This document shows, in pieces, positions 23,665 to 33,470 of a DNA stretch of 64,000 nucleotides. The position numbers and the translations under genes were made by a program. The notes under the pieces were generated by a model. It ran no database searches and was not told where the DNA came from. It saw nothing but the letters and a program-made list of their open reading frames with translations. Positions within the stretch are counted from its first letter, which is position 1. Each line of letters opens with the position of its first letter. Source of the stretch: Streptomyces shenzhenensis (lineage in GTDB: Bacteria > Actinomycetota > Actinomycetes > Streptomycetales > Streptomycetaceae). Where the stretch lies: positions 124,001-188,000 of the forward strand of contig NZ_JAJONF010000011.1 of NCBI RefSeq assembly GCF_021462265.1, written 5' to 3'.

Positions 23665-25188
23665 TCAGGGCAGCGGCCGGTACACGGTCAGCGCCTGCGG
23701 CAGCTTCTCCACGGTCATCTCACCTGCCACATCGATGACTTCACCGTCGTAAGCGAGCGGTGTGCCGGGCGCGATCCCGGTCAGCCGCAGCCGGCTCACC
23801 CGTGTCTCGGCGCGGGCCGGGTGGGGGTACCTCCCGCTTGCGGGAAGCCGGGAGTGGGGGAGGGGCAGCGGGCCCGCGAGGGCGGCGGAGAGCAGGCTGA
23901 GCGCCGGGTGCCGGCCGCCGTGCACCACGCGTACGTCGAGCTGCCCGTCCGCCAGGTCGGTGCGGCGGCCCGGCGCCAGGCCCATCCGGTGGTAGACGCA
24001 GTTGCCGACGAACAGCAGCCACAACGGGTGGGTCCGGCCACGCAGTTCGACCTGCAGCGGATGCCGGTCCGTACGCAGCACGCGCAGCGCGGCCAGCACC
24101 TGGGCGGGCCAGCCGCCGATGCGGGGCGCCCAGCGCTCCCGGTCCCGCACCAGCTCCGGATAGACACCGAGGCTCAGCGTGTTGAGGAAGATCCCCGTGC
24201 GGTCACCGCAGACGAAGCGGCCGAGGTCCACCCGGACCGCCTCGCCCTCGCGCACCGCCCGGCCGAGGCCCCGGCCGCCCTCCACGCTCAGGTCGTAGGC
24301 GAAGTGGTTGAGGGTGCCGCCGGGCAGCACCGCGAGCGGCAGCCCGTGGCGCAGGGCGATGTGGGCCGCCGCGTTCACGGTGCCGTCGCCGCCGCACACC
24401 CCGAGCGCCCGCGCCCGCAGCGCCGCCTTCGCCAGCTCTTCCTTCACCTCGCCCGGTGCGCACTCCACCAGCTCCGCCTTCGGCAGCTCGTCGCGCAGCG
24501 CCCGGACCCGGTCGGAACTGCCGGAGGCACGATTGGCGACGACCACCAGACCGTCCCCGTCCGGCAGCGCCGGGGCCTCGGCGCGCGGCTGGGGCGGCGG
24601 GCCGGTCTGCGCCCGGGTCGGCACCAGGCCCCGTACGACGAACGCGGCGCCGACGCCCAGCGCGGCGCCCGCGAGCACGTCGCTCGGGAAGTGCACGCCC
24701 GTGTAGACCCGGGACATCGCGACGGAGAACGCCACCGGTGCCACCACCGCGCCCCACGACGGGGACTCCAGGGCGACCCCGGCCGCGAAGGCGGCCGCCG
24801 ACGCGGCGTGCCCGGAGGGGAACGAGGTGGTGACCGGCTGGCGCCGCAGGTGCCGTACCGCGGGCACCGGGTCCAGGCGCGGCCGGGGGCGCCGCACCGA
24901 GCGCTTGCCGAGGGTGTTGATGGTCAGGGAGGCCAGGGCGAGCGAGGCCAGGCCGCGGGCGGCGGCCCGGCGGGCCCGGGGCGTGCGGGTCGCGGCCACC
25001 GCGGCCGCGGTCGCGAACCACAGCACCCCGTGGTTGGCGCCCCGGCTCAGCCGGGGCAGCACCGGCTCGGCGAACGGCCAGTTCCGCTCGGCGGCGATCT
25101 CGAACAGCCGGCTGTCGAGGGCGAGCAGCCGGTCGCGCAGCGCGTGCCGGCCGGGCTTCGGGAGGGTCAGGTCGACGTCTGGGCTCAT
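23665..25188 (-). CDS. PAP2 phosphatase fused to diacylglycerol/sphingosine kinase-type lipid kinase
   Basis: This 507-residue protein fuses two lipid enzymes. Residues about 20-215 are a membrane PAP2 acid phosphatase, with motif 1 in KRSVRRPRP, motif 2 FPSGHAASA and motif 3 SRVYTGVHFPSDV. Residues about 225-507 are a DAGK-catalytic domain with VVVANRASGSSDRVRALRD, CGGDGTVNAAAH and LPGGTLNHFAYDL. Fusion of a lipid phosphate phosphatase with a lipid kinase occurs in other actinobacteria and suggests phospholipid or undecaprenyl-phosphate interconversion. The start at 25188 gives MSPDVDLTLPKPGRH. A palindromic repeat is embedded in the 3' part of the reading frame (about residues 441-456). Confidence 0.9.
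   Translation of the reverse strand: MSPDVDLTLPKPGRHALRDRLLALDSRLFEIAAERNWPFAEPVLPRLSRGANHGVLWFATAAAVAATRTPRARRAAARGLASLALASLTINTLGKRSVRRPRPRLDPVPAVRHLRRQPVTTSFPSGHAASAAAFAAGVALESPSWGAVVAPVAFSVAMSRVYTGVHFPSDVLAGAALGVGAAFVVRGLVPTRAQTGPPPQPRAEAPALPDGDGLVVVANRASGSSDRVRALRDELPKAELVECAPGEVKEELAKAALRARALGVCGGDGTVNAAAHIALRHGLPLAVLPGGTLNHFAYDLSVEGGRGLGRAVREGEAVRVDLGRFVCGDRTGIFLNTLSLGVYPELVRDRERWAPRIGGWPAQVLAALRVLRTDRHPLQVELRGRTHPLWLLFVGNCVYHRMGLAPGRRTDLADGQLDVRVVHGGRHPALSLLSAALAGPLPLPHSRLPASGRYPHPARAETRVSRLRLTGIAPGTPLAYDGEVIDVAGEMTVEKLPQALTVYRPLP
23821..23865. repeat. Palindromic repeat unit embedded in a coding sequence
   Basis: This 45-bp stretch, rich in GGGGGTACCTCCCG on the left and CCGGGAGTGGGGGAGG on the right, can fold as nested hairpins around CCCGCTTGCGGG. 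On the minus strand it is translated as LPHSRLPASGRYPHP inside the lipid-kinase domain. It resembles a short palindromic unit I recall as frequent in Streptomyces genomes. Confidence 0.65.
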
Positions 25189-25258
25189 GCCGGTGCGGTT
25201 ACCCTGAAGCGGCACTTTCCTGCCGGCACACGGTGCGGTCGAGTGAGAGGAACCCTGG

Positions 25259-25906
25259 ATGCGCCTGCTCCTCATACGTCATGGGCAGACCCCGACCAAC
25301 GTCGAATACCTCCTCGACACCGCCGTACCGGGCCCCGGTCTGACCGCCCTCGGCGAGCGGCAGGCGGCGGCCCTCCCCGGAGCCCTCGCCGGCGAGGACA
25401 TCGAGCTCCTCTACATCTCCACCCTCACCCGCACCCAGCTCACCGCCGCCCCGCTGGCCGCCGCCCGCGGTCTCGACCCGGTCGTCCGCGACGGCATCCG
25501 GGAGGTGTCCGCCGGCGACCTGGAGCTGCTGCCCGGCCACTCCGAGCACGGCGAGAGGTACATGCGCACCGTGTTCGCCTGGGCGGCCGGGGACACCGCG
25601 CTGCGCATGCCCGGCGGGGAGAGGGGGGACGAGGCCCTGGGCCGCTACGACGCGGTGATCGCGGAGGCCGCCGTGAGCCGCGCCGGAACGGTCGCGATGA
25701 TCAGCCACGGCGCCGCGATCCGCCTGTGGACGGCGGCCCGCGCCGACAACGTGGACGTGCCCTTCGCCGCGTCCCGTCCCCTGGCGAACACGGGCGTGGT
25801 GGTCCTGGAGGGCTCCCCGGCGGACGGCTGGAAGGCCCTGAGCTGGGAGGGCGCGGTCGTGGAGCCGACGGGGGTGAGCGGGCCGACGGGGGATCCGCTG
25901 GAGTAG
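25259..25906 (+). CDS. Histidine phosphatase family protein (phosphoglycerate mutase-like)
   Basis: This 215-residue protein has the histidine-phosphatase fold. The catalytic RHG motif is in LLLIRHGQTPTNVEYLL at residues 4-20; the second arginine lies in YISTLTRTQLTAAPLA, the acidic residue in GIREVSAGDLELL, and the second histidine in VAMISHGAAIRLW. Substrates of such proteins range from phospho-sugars to phosphoproteins and cannot be assigned here. The ATG at 25259 follows GAGAGGAACCC. It is divergent from the PAP2-kinase gene, and a dispersed repeat follows its stop. Confidence 0.9.
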   Translation: MRLLLIRHGQTPTNVEYLLDTAVPGPGLTALGERQAAALPGALAGEDIELLYISTLTRTQLTAAPLAAARGLDPVVRDGIREVSAGDLELLPGHSEHGERYMRTVFAWAAGDTALRMPGGERGDEALGRYDAVIAEAAVSRAGTVAMISHGAAIRLWTAARADNVDVPFAASRPLANTGVVVLEGSPADGWKALSWEGAVVEPTGVSGPTGDPLE

Positions 25907-25941
25907 GGGGACGCCGGCGTTTTCGGCCGAGGGTGCGTTGT

Positions 25942-26026
25942 GGTTTCTCGCGCCCACGCGGCGGAGCCGCACATCGATACAGCCCCGCGCCCCTCAAGGG
26001 GCGTGGTGAACTGCGCGACCAGCCCC
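25942..26026. repeat. Dispersed intergenic repeat, copy B (best preserved)
   Basis: This is the fullest copy of the family: CGCCCACGCGGCGGAGCCGC, ACATCGATACAGCC, a CCCCGCGCCCCTCAAGGGGC hairpin, then AACTGCGCGACCAGCCCC. It lies between the histidine-phosphatase and ABC-F genes and could form a terminator-like hairpin. Confidence 0.8.
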
Positions 26027-26093
26027 CCGCCGGCCCGCCCCCGGCCGATAACGGTTTGCCCCCGGCCACGGGTGCCCCGCAGAATCCTTCACC

Positions 26094-27713
<1,620 letters not shown>

Positions 27714-27803
27714 CTCCGCAGGGAGGCCCGCGCGCCCGGATGTTCGTACAGTGGAGGCAGGAATCCGGACCGCCGGGACCCACACGACGAGCGGGGTACC
27801 ACC

Positions 27804-28061
27804 ATGACCGGAGTCGACCCCAGCCGGCTGGACGACCAGCAGCTCATGAAGGAGCTGGAGACCATCCACCGGACCCGCCACGACACCCTTCTGTACGGCT
27901 CGAACGACGCGCTGCGAGCCCACAACGAGCGCATGGCCCAGCTGGAGGGCGAGTACCTGCGGCGCAATCCGCGGCGTCTCGTCACCGCCGGCCGTACCCG
28001 GGAGGGCGCCCGGGAGCGGAACTGCGCCGAGACGGCGACACCGGGCGCCTCGGCCGGCTGA
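27804..28061 (+). CDS. Small conserved protein (DUF6158-like)
   Basis: This 85-residue protein resembles a short conserved actinobacterial family (DUF6158): DPSRLDDQQLMKELETIHRTRHDTLLYGSNDALRAHNERMAQLEGEYLRRNPRR. It is predicted to be helical, charged and soluble, with a disordered C-terminus. No function is known. It stands 90 nt after the ABC-F gene. The ribosome site is weak (GCGGGG). Confidence 0.75.
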   Translation: MTGVDPSRLDDQQLMKELETIHRTRHDTLLYGSNDALRAHNERMAQLEGEYLRRNPRRLVTAGRTREGARERNCAETATPGASAG

Positions 28062-28097
28062 GGCCGCGGCGCCCCCGTCCCGGCTCGCCGCCCCGGC

Positions 28098-28631
28098 CTA
28101 CTCGGCGAACACGTCGAGGAAGGCCTCGCAGAACGCCTTGAGGTCATCCGGCTTGCGGCTGGTGACCAGCTTGCCCGGGCCGCCGTCGCACACCTTGACC
28201 TGCTCGTCGACCCAGGTGCCGCCCGCGTTGCGGATGTCGGTCCGCAGGCTCGGCCAGGACGTCAGCGTCCGGCCGTGCAGGACGTCGGCCTCCACCAGCG
28301 TCCAGGGCGCGTGGCAGATCGCCGCGACCGGCCGCCCGCTGTCGAAGAAGCCCTTCACGAACGCGACGGCCTTGTCGTCCATCCGCAGAAAGTCCGGATT
28401 GGCGACCCCGCCCGGCAGCACGAGCGCCCCGAACGACTCCACCGACGTCTCGCCGACCACTTCGTCCACCGGAAACGTGTCCGCCTTGTCGAGGTGATCG
28501 AAAGCCTGGATCTTCCCCGGCTTCGTCGACACCAGCACCGGCTTGTGCCCGGCGTCGGAGGCCGCCTTCCACGGCTCGGTCAGCTCCACCTGCTCGACGC
28601 CCTCGGGCGCGGCCAGAAACGCGATACGCAT
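28098..28631 (-). CDS. DJ-1/PfpI family type 1 glutamine amidotransferase-like protein
   Basis: This 177-residue protein has the DJ-1/PfpI fold. The nucleophile elbow AAICHAPWTLVEA carries the conserved cysteine. FGALVLPGGVANPDFLRMD and KLVTSRKPDDLKAFCEAFLDVF are also family features. Members are annotated as general stress proteins, proteases or deglycases; the activity is unsettled. The ATG at 28631 gives MRIAFLAAPEGVEQVEL and follows GGAAGGGAG. The gene is downstream of and codirectional with the DUF2795 protein gene and separated from it by about 77 nt. Confidence 0.9.
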   Translation of the reverse strand: MRIAFLAAPEGVEQVELTEPWKAASDAGHKPVLVSTKPGKIQAFDHLDKADTFPVDEVVGETSVESFGALVLPGGVANPDFLRMDDKAVAFVKGFFDSGRPVAAICHAPWTLVEADVLHGRTLTSWPSLRTDIRNAGGTWVDEQVKVCDGGPGKLVTSRKPDDLKAFCEAFLDVFAE

Positions 28632-28708
28632 GACGTTCACTCCCTTCCGAGGCACGCCGACGGGCGGCGCGGCCCGCCGGCGCGCGGTTTCGTACTCCTG
28701 CCCCCGGC

Positions 28709-29089
28709 TCACTCCCCGCCGGTCACCGCCTCGGCCAGCGCCAGGAGGTTGCCGTAGCGCGCCGAGCGCGGCAGCCGGGACACCCGCTCGACCAGATCGT
28801 CGTGGGCGTTCCCGCGCCGCAGCGCGTCGGCCAGCTCCCGCGCCGTCGCCGGGAAGTCGTGCCGGTTCAGGGAGCGGGCCAGCTCCAGCCGGACGCTCTC
28901 CGGCGACTGCCGCTCACTCTTTCCCGGCACCCTGGGACCGCGGTACACCTCCGGATCGTCCTCGGCCGGCGGCTCGGGGTCGTTCCAGTCCTCCGTGCGC
29001 GTCGGATGCCCGGACCTGAGCAGGCCCTGGAGCTCGTGCTTCATCTCGTCGTCCCGGTACACGTTCAGCCGGGCACTGCCTCGCTGCAT
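28709..29089 (-). CDS. DUF2795 domain-containing protein
   Basis: This 126-residue protein carries a C-terminal DUF2795-like helical domain (RLELARSLNRHDFPATARELADALRRGNAHDDLVERVSRLP) after a charged, disordered segment. No function is established for the domain. A strong ribosome site (GGAGGGAG) lies about 5 nt before the ATG at 29089. It may be cotranscribed with the DJ-1-like gene that follows. Confidence 0.8.
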   Translation of the reverse strand: MQRGSARLNVYRDDEMKHELQGLLRSGHPTRTEDWNDPEPPAEDDPEVYRGPRVPGKSERQSPESVRLELARSLNRHDFPATARELADALRRGNAHDDLVERVSRLPRSARYGNLLALAEAVTGGE

Positions 29090-29335
29090 GTTCTCCCTCC
29101 AAGTGCTTCAGGGGTGCGGACCGCGTACCCGGGGAAAGGAGGCCGACACGGGGATCCACCCGGCCGTTCCAGCCCCGCCGGAACCAGGTCGTGGTGTCAC
29201 CCGAAAGAGGGCGCGTGTCCCGCGAATGGGGTCCGGCCGCGCGCGGCGGCGCGAACGGCGGGCTGTGATGGCTGCGGGGGTACGGACCCCGTGCCTCCGC
29301 AGTCGTCCGTGCAATCCGTGCAAGGAGCCGCACCC

Positions 29336-30649
29336 ATGCGCCGCACCGTTCGCGCCCTGTCCGTCGCCGTCCTGGCGGGTGCCGCGTGCGGCGCCGCCGG
29401 TACGGCCGCCATCGCGGCCGCCGATCCCGCCGCCGAGGTCAGCCCCGGCAACGCCCGTCCGGGCGCCACCGTCGTCGTCTCCGTGACCTGCGAGAAGGCC
29501 GCCGGGCAGGCGCCCGCGGCCATCGACGCCACGTCGTCGGCGTTCGCCGGGCACACCGTGCGGCTGGCCAGGGTCGAACAGGGCGGCGGCCTGACCTATC
29601 GGGGCACCGCGCGGGTCGTCTCCGGGAGCACCACGGGGACTTATACGGAGGGGGACACGGAAAGGGGCACGGAAGAGGACACGGCAGGTGCCGGGCCGGC
29701 CGGCACCCGGACGGTCGACGGGACGTGCCCGGGGGCGGGCGGACAGCAGGGGCGGCCGTGGAGCGCGCGCCTGGCCCTGGCGCGGAGCGACGGCGCGGGC
29801 ACCGGTTCCGGGCCGGACGGCGGCATGGTTCTCCAGGGTGACGGCGGCGCGCCGCCACAGGTAGACGGTGGCGTGCTGCCGCAGGTAGGCGGTGGCGCGC
29901 TGCCGCAGGTCGGCGGCGGCGCGTTGCCCCCGGGGAACGGAGGTGAGCTGCCCCCGGGGAGCGCGGATGCGGTCCCGCACGGGGACGACGGGCCGGCGGT
30001 CGTCGGCGGTGACGCCGGAACGGCCTTGGGCGGAGACGACGGCATGCTCAGCCGCGGTGACGGGGGCACGCCTCCTGGCGGTGACGGGGGCACGCCTCCT
30101 GGCGCGGACGGGCGCACGGCTCCTGGCGCGGACGGGGGCACGGCTCCTGGCGGTGACGGGGGTACGTCTCCTGGCGCTGGCGGGCGGACGGCTCCTGGCG
30201 CGGACGGGGGTACGGCTCCTCGCGCTGACGGGAGCACGGTGCCTCGCCCCGGGCAAGGCACCGCCGGCGGCGGTGACGGCGCCTTGGTCTCTCCCGGCGA
30301 CGGTGCGGCCTCTCACGGGACTCACGGTGGCGGGGACGCCGCGGATCCTCGGGGCGAGGACGGCGCCGACCCCGGACGGGGGACCGGCGAGCGGCCCTGT
30401 GCCGGGGCCCAGCAGCCGTGCGGGGGCGGCGACGGGCGGGAGTGCCAAGGGGCGCACGGCGGTGACGACGGCTCCTGCGCCGCCGCGGGCCTGCAGCACG
30501 GGGTGGCGGCCGGGGACGGCGGCGCCTACGAGACGTCCGTCCCCGCGCTGGCCGCGGGCGGGACGCTGATCGCGGCCGCCTGCTGCGGTGCCGCCTACCG
30601 GCTGTGGGGCGGGCGGCTGTGGGGCGGGAGGTCCGGCGCGGACGGGTGA
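29336..30649 (+). CDS. Repeat-rich secreted or cell-envelope protein
   Basis: This 437-residue protein is not assigned to a known family. A signal peptide is clear (MRRTVRALSVAVLAGAACGAAGTAAIAAA). The next 70 residues could be a small beta domain (VSPGNARPGATVVVSVTCEKAAG). The middle is low-complexity Gly/Asp/Pro, with 8-residue repeats: five PQVGGGAL-like units near residues 178-217 and eight GDGGTPPG-like units at residues 241-304. The C-terminus has one hydrophobic span (ALAAGGTLIAAACCGAAYRLW) followed by a basic end, so it is probably anchored with the repeats outside. AAGGAG precedes the ATG at 29336. Confidence 0.75.
   Translation: MRRTVRALSVAVLAGAACGAAGTAAIAAADPAAEVSPGNARPGATVVVSVTCEKAAGQAPAAIDATSSAFAGHTVRLARVEQGGGLTYRGTARVVSGSTTGTYTEGDTERGTEEDTAGAGPAGTRTVDGTCPGAGGQQGRPWSARLALARSDGAGTGSGPDGGMVLQGDGGAPPQVDGGVLPQVGGGALPQVGGGALPPGNGGELPPGSADAVPHGDDGPAVVGGDAGTALGGDDGMLSRGDGGTPPGGDGGTPPGADGRTAPGADGGTAPGGDGGTSPGAGGRTAPGADGGTAPRADGSTVPRPGQGTAGGGDGALVSPGDGAASHGTHGGGDAADPRGEDGADPGRGTGERPCAGAQQPCGGGDGRECQGAHGGDDGSCAAAGLQHGVAAGDGGAYETSVPALAAGGTLIAAACCGAAYRLWGGRLWGGRSGADG
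30056..30247 (+). repeat. 24-bp coding tandem repeat (eight units)
   Basis: Eight in-frame 24-nt units encode GDGGTPPG, GDGGTPPG, ADGRTAPG, ADGGTAPG, GDGGTSPG, AGGRTAPG, ADGGTAPR and ADGSTVPR. Such arrays are prone to length change by slippage or recombination. Confidence 0.9.
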
Positions 30650-30747
30650 CCGGGCCGTCACCGGGTACCCCGGAGCGACCTCTCCGGCACCGTACGCACG
30701 ACCAGGACCGGACAGCACACGGCACCACCGACTGCGCGGAGGCGGAC

Positions 30748-32052
30748 ATGCGGCGGACGGATCCCGGGGCCCACGGACCGGCGGACGGCAGCTCCCCGGG
30801 GGAGAGCGCGCCGGCGCCGCCCGAAGGCCACGGTCCGGTCCGCTACGGCCCGCCCCTGCCCGACGACGGGCTGCCCGTCCTGCCCGAGCTCACCGCCGTA
30901 CTGGCCGCCGCCGCGAACCGGGGCGCGGAAGAGCCCGTCGGCGGCGGACCGGCGTTGCTGGACGCGGCCCGCGGCTACTGGGAACACCGCGGACTGCCCG
31001 CCCCGCCCGGCCGGGTCGCCGCCGGACCCGGCGCCCCCGCCCTGCTGCTGGCGCTCACCGCCGCGCTCGGCGGCGACGTCCTGGTGCCGCGCCCCTGCGC
31101 CGCCTGGTGGGCGCCGTACGCCAGAGTCCTCGGCAGGCCTGTCTTCCACGTGGCCACCCCGGCCGAGTCCGGAGGCGCGCCCGACCCCTACGCGCTGCTG
31201 GAGACCGTGCGCCGGGTCCGGGACGAGGGCGGTGACCCCCGGCTGCTGGTGCTCTCCGTCGCCGACGACCCCACCGCCACCGTCGCCCCGCCCGAACTGC
31301 TGCACGAGACCGTGGAGGCCGCGACCGGCGCGGGGCTCCACCTGGTCAGCGACGAGACCTGGCGTGACACCCTGCACGCCCCGGACGCCACCGTGCTGCT
31401 CAGCCCCGCCGAGATGCTTCCGGACCGGGTCACCGTGGTCACCGACCTTGCCGGTGCCCTGCTGCCGGCCGGCTGGCCCGCCGCCGTCGCCCGGTTCCCG
31501 GCGGGCGCCACCGGTACGGCCCTGCACGCGCGCGTGCTCGACATCCTCACGGCGCTGGGCGCCCGCCTCGCCGGACCGGTCGCGGTCGCCGCGGGCTACG
31601 CGCTCGGCGAGCCCGAGCCCGTCACCGCCCGCCGGGAAGCCGTCGTACGGTTGCACGCGCGCGTGGCCGCCGCCGCGCACACCGCGGTCGTCGCCTGCGG
31701 TGCCCTGGCCCGGCCCCCGCAGGCCGGCCGTCACCTGTACGCCGACCTGGAGCCGCTGCGCGCCGCGCTCGACACCCAAGGGGTCGGCGACGCACAGGAG
31801 TTGGAGGACTTCCTCACCGCCCGGCTGGGCATGCCGGCGGCCGGCGGCCACCGCTTCGGCGACGACCTCGGCGCGCTGCGCGTCCGGCTGGCCACCGGGC
31901 CACTGCTGGGCGGCGTCGAATCGGAACGCCTGGAATGCCTCACGTCACCCGCGCCGTTGGAACTGCCACACGTGCAACGCGCGTTGATGTCCCTGAGGTC
32001 GGTACTCGGCGATCTCCGCGACGACGCTCAGCGATGGGAGCCTCCTCGATGA
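30748..32052 (+). CDS. Aminotransferase class I/II-like protein lacking lysine
   Basis: This 434-residue protein has the outline of a fold-type I aminotransferase: ALLDAARGYWEHRGLP, GAPALLLALTAALGGDVLVPRPCAAWW, a SVADDPTATVAPPEL segment matching the usual NPTG region, and LVSDETWRDTLHAP matching SDExY. However, the place where the PLP-binding lysine should stand reads VTDLAGALLPAGWPAAV, and the entire protein contains no lysine. It cannot be an ordinary PLP enzyme. The ATG at 30748 has GGAGG 5 nt upstream. Its stop overlaps the MBL-fold gene (ATGA, 32049-32052), so the two products are probably made together. Function unknown. Confidence 0.8.
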   Translation: MRRTDPGAHGPADGSSPGESAPAPPEGHGPVRYGPPLPDDGLPVLPELTAVLAAAANRGAEEPVGGGPALLDAARGYWEHRGLPAPPGRVAAGPGAPALLLALTAALGGDVLVPRPCAAWWAPYARVLGRPVFHVATPAESGGAPDPYALLETVRRVRDEGGDPRLLVLSVADDPTATVAPPELLHETVEAATGAGLHLVSDETWRDTLHAPDATVLLSPAEMLPDRVTVVTDLAGALLPAGWPAAVARFPAGATGTALHARVLDILTALGARLAGPVAVAAGYALGEPEPVTARREAVVRLHARVAAAAHTAVVACGALARPPQAGRHLYADLEPLRAALDTQGVGDAQELEDFLTARLGMPAAGGHRFGDDLGALRVRLATGPLLGGVESERLECLTSPAPLELPHVQRALMSLRSVLGDLRDDAQRWEPPR

Positions 32053-33197
32053 CGCAGCAGACGCATGAGCCAGGGTCCACGACGACTGCCCCCACGACGC
32101 CTGCCCCTCCGAAGACCGCCGCCACTGCGACCGCCACGACCACCACCGCCACGACGACCGTCACGACGATCAGGGAAGCCGGTCCCTGGCCGCCCGCGTC
32201 CCCGCCGCTCGCCGACCCCCGCCCGCTGGGTGAACTCCGCGTCTGGCCACGGACTTTCCACGACCGCCTGACCGCCCCCCTGCCCGGCCTCAAGGCCATG
32301 GCCCGCTTCGCCCGCGAGGGCTCGGTCCGCCCCGGCCGCGAGGGCCTCGCCGACGTCCCCCGCCTGCCTTACGAACCCGGCCCGTTGCCCCGCGTGGCCG
32401 CCGACACCGTCTCCGTCACCTGGGCGGGACACGCCAGTTGGATCGTCCGGATCGGCGGCCTGACCGTCCTCACCGACCCGGTCTGGTCCCGCCGCATCCT
32501 CGGCACCCCCGCCCGCGTCACCCCGGTCGGTGTCCCCTGGGAGACCCTGCCGCGCGTCGACGCGGTCGTCGTCAGCCACAACCACTACGACCACCTGGAC
32601 GCCCCCACCCTGCGCCGCCTCCCGCGCGACGCGCCGGTGTTCGTGCCGGCCGGGCTCGGCCGCTGGTTCAGGCGCCGCCGTTTCACCACCGTCACCGAGC
32701 TGGACTGGTGGGAGGCGGCCGAACTGTCCGGGGTCCGCTTCGACTTCGTCCCCGCCCACCACTGGTCCAAGCGCACCCTCATCGACACCTGCCACAGCCT
32801 CTGGGGCGGCTGGGTCCTCACCGCGGCCGACGGCGGCCGCGTCTACTTCGCCGGCGACACGGGCTACGGCGACTGGTTCTCCCGCATCGGCCGCCGCTAT
32901 CCCGGTATCGACCTGGCCCTGATGCCCATCGGCGCCTACGATCCCCGCTGGTGGCTCAGCGACGTCCACCTCGACCCGGAGGAGGCGGTCCGTGCGACGC
33001 AGGACCTGGGGGCGAGGCGGATGGCCCCCATGCACTGGGGCACGTTCATCCTCTCGGCAGAGCCGGTACTCGAACCGCTGACGCGGGTGCGGGCGGCCTG
33101 GGAGCGGGCGGAGCTGGCCCGCGAGGACCTCTGGGATCTGCCGGTGGGGGGTTCGAGGATCCTGGAGCGGGCTTCGTCCGAGAGCGCCGTCAGTTAG
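32049..33197 (+). CDS. MBL-fold metallo-hydrolase (NAPE-PLD/UlaG-like)
   Basis: This 382-residue protein is a metallo-beta-lactamase-fold hydrolase of the NAPE-phospholipase D/UlaG branch. After a Thr-rich disordered N-terminus (residues 1-45) come WAGHASWIVRIGGLTVLTDPVWS, the metal motif VVSHNHYDHLD, FVPAHHWSKRT, VYFAGDTGYGDW and the terminal MHWGTF histidine. Relatives hydrolyse phosphodiester or lactone bonds; the substrate here is open. The ATG at 32049 overlaps the aminotransferase-like stop and has GGGAG about 8 nt upstream. An alternative start at 32034 would add MGASS. Confidence 0.88.
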   Translation: MTQQTHEPGSTTTAPTTPAPPKTAATATATTTTATTTVTTIREAGPWPPASPPLADPRPLGELRVWPRTFHDRLTAPLPGLKAMARFAREGSVRPGREGLADVPRLPYEPGPLPRVAADTVSVTWAGHASWIVRIGGLTVLTDPVWSRRILGTPARVTPVGVPWETLPRVDAVVVSHNHYDHLDAPTLRRLPRDAPVFVPAGLGRWFRRRRFTTVTELDWWEAAELSGVRFDFVPAHHWSKRTLIDTCHSLWGGWVLTAADGGRVYFAGDTGYGDWFSRIGRRYPGIDLALMPIGAYDPRWWLSDVHLDPEEAVRATQDLGARRMAPMHWGTFILSAEPVLEPLTRVRAAWERAELAREDLWDLPVGGSRILERASSESAVS

Positions 33198-33201
33198 AGC
33201 G

Positions 33202-33264
33202 CCGCTCAGGGGCGCGGGCCCCCGCCCGACATGCGGCTGCCGCCGCGCCGGCGCGACCAGCCCC
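33202..33264. repeat. Dispersed intergenic repeat, degenerate copy C
   Basis: The end of this stretch, GCGCGACCAGCCCC, and the internal TGCGGCTGCCGCCGCG and GGGGCGCGGGCCCCCGCC parts match the repeat family with rearrangement. It runs directly into the 18-bp tandem array that follows. Confidence 0.55.
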
Positions 33265-33470
33265 GACGCACCCGCGCCCCGCGGCACACCCGCGCCCCGC
33301 GGCACACCCGCGCCCCGCGGCACACCCGCGCCCCGCGACGCACCTGCGTCCTGCGATCCACCCTCGCCGCGACGCACCCTCACACCAGGACGCACCCTCG
33401 CCCCGACATACCTTCACGCCCCGACACACCTTCACACCGCGACGCCCCGCCCCTCGCGACGCACCCTCAC
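33265..33470. repeat. Tandem array of about 18-bp units (CACCCGCGCCCCGCGGCA)
   Basis: Four near-identical 18-bp units occupy 33269-33340, followed by decaying units of 16-19 bp to about 33470 (such as CGCACCCTCGCCCCGACA). The array fills the gap between two convergent genes and reaches the stop of the DedA-family gene. No open frame with coding character is present. Confidence 0.85.
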
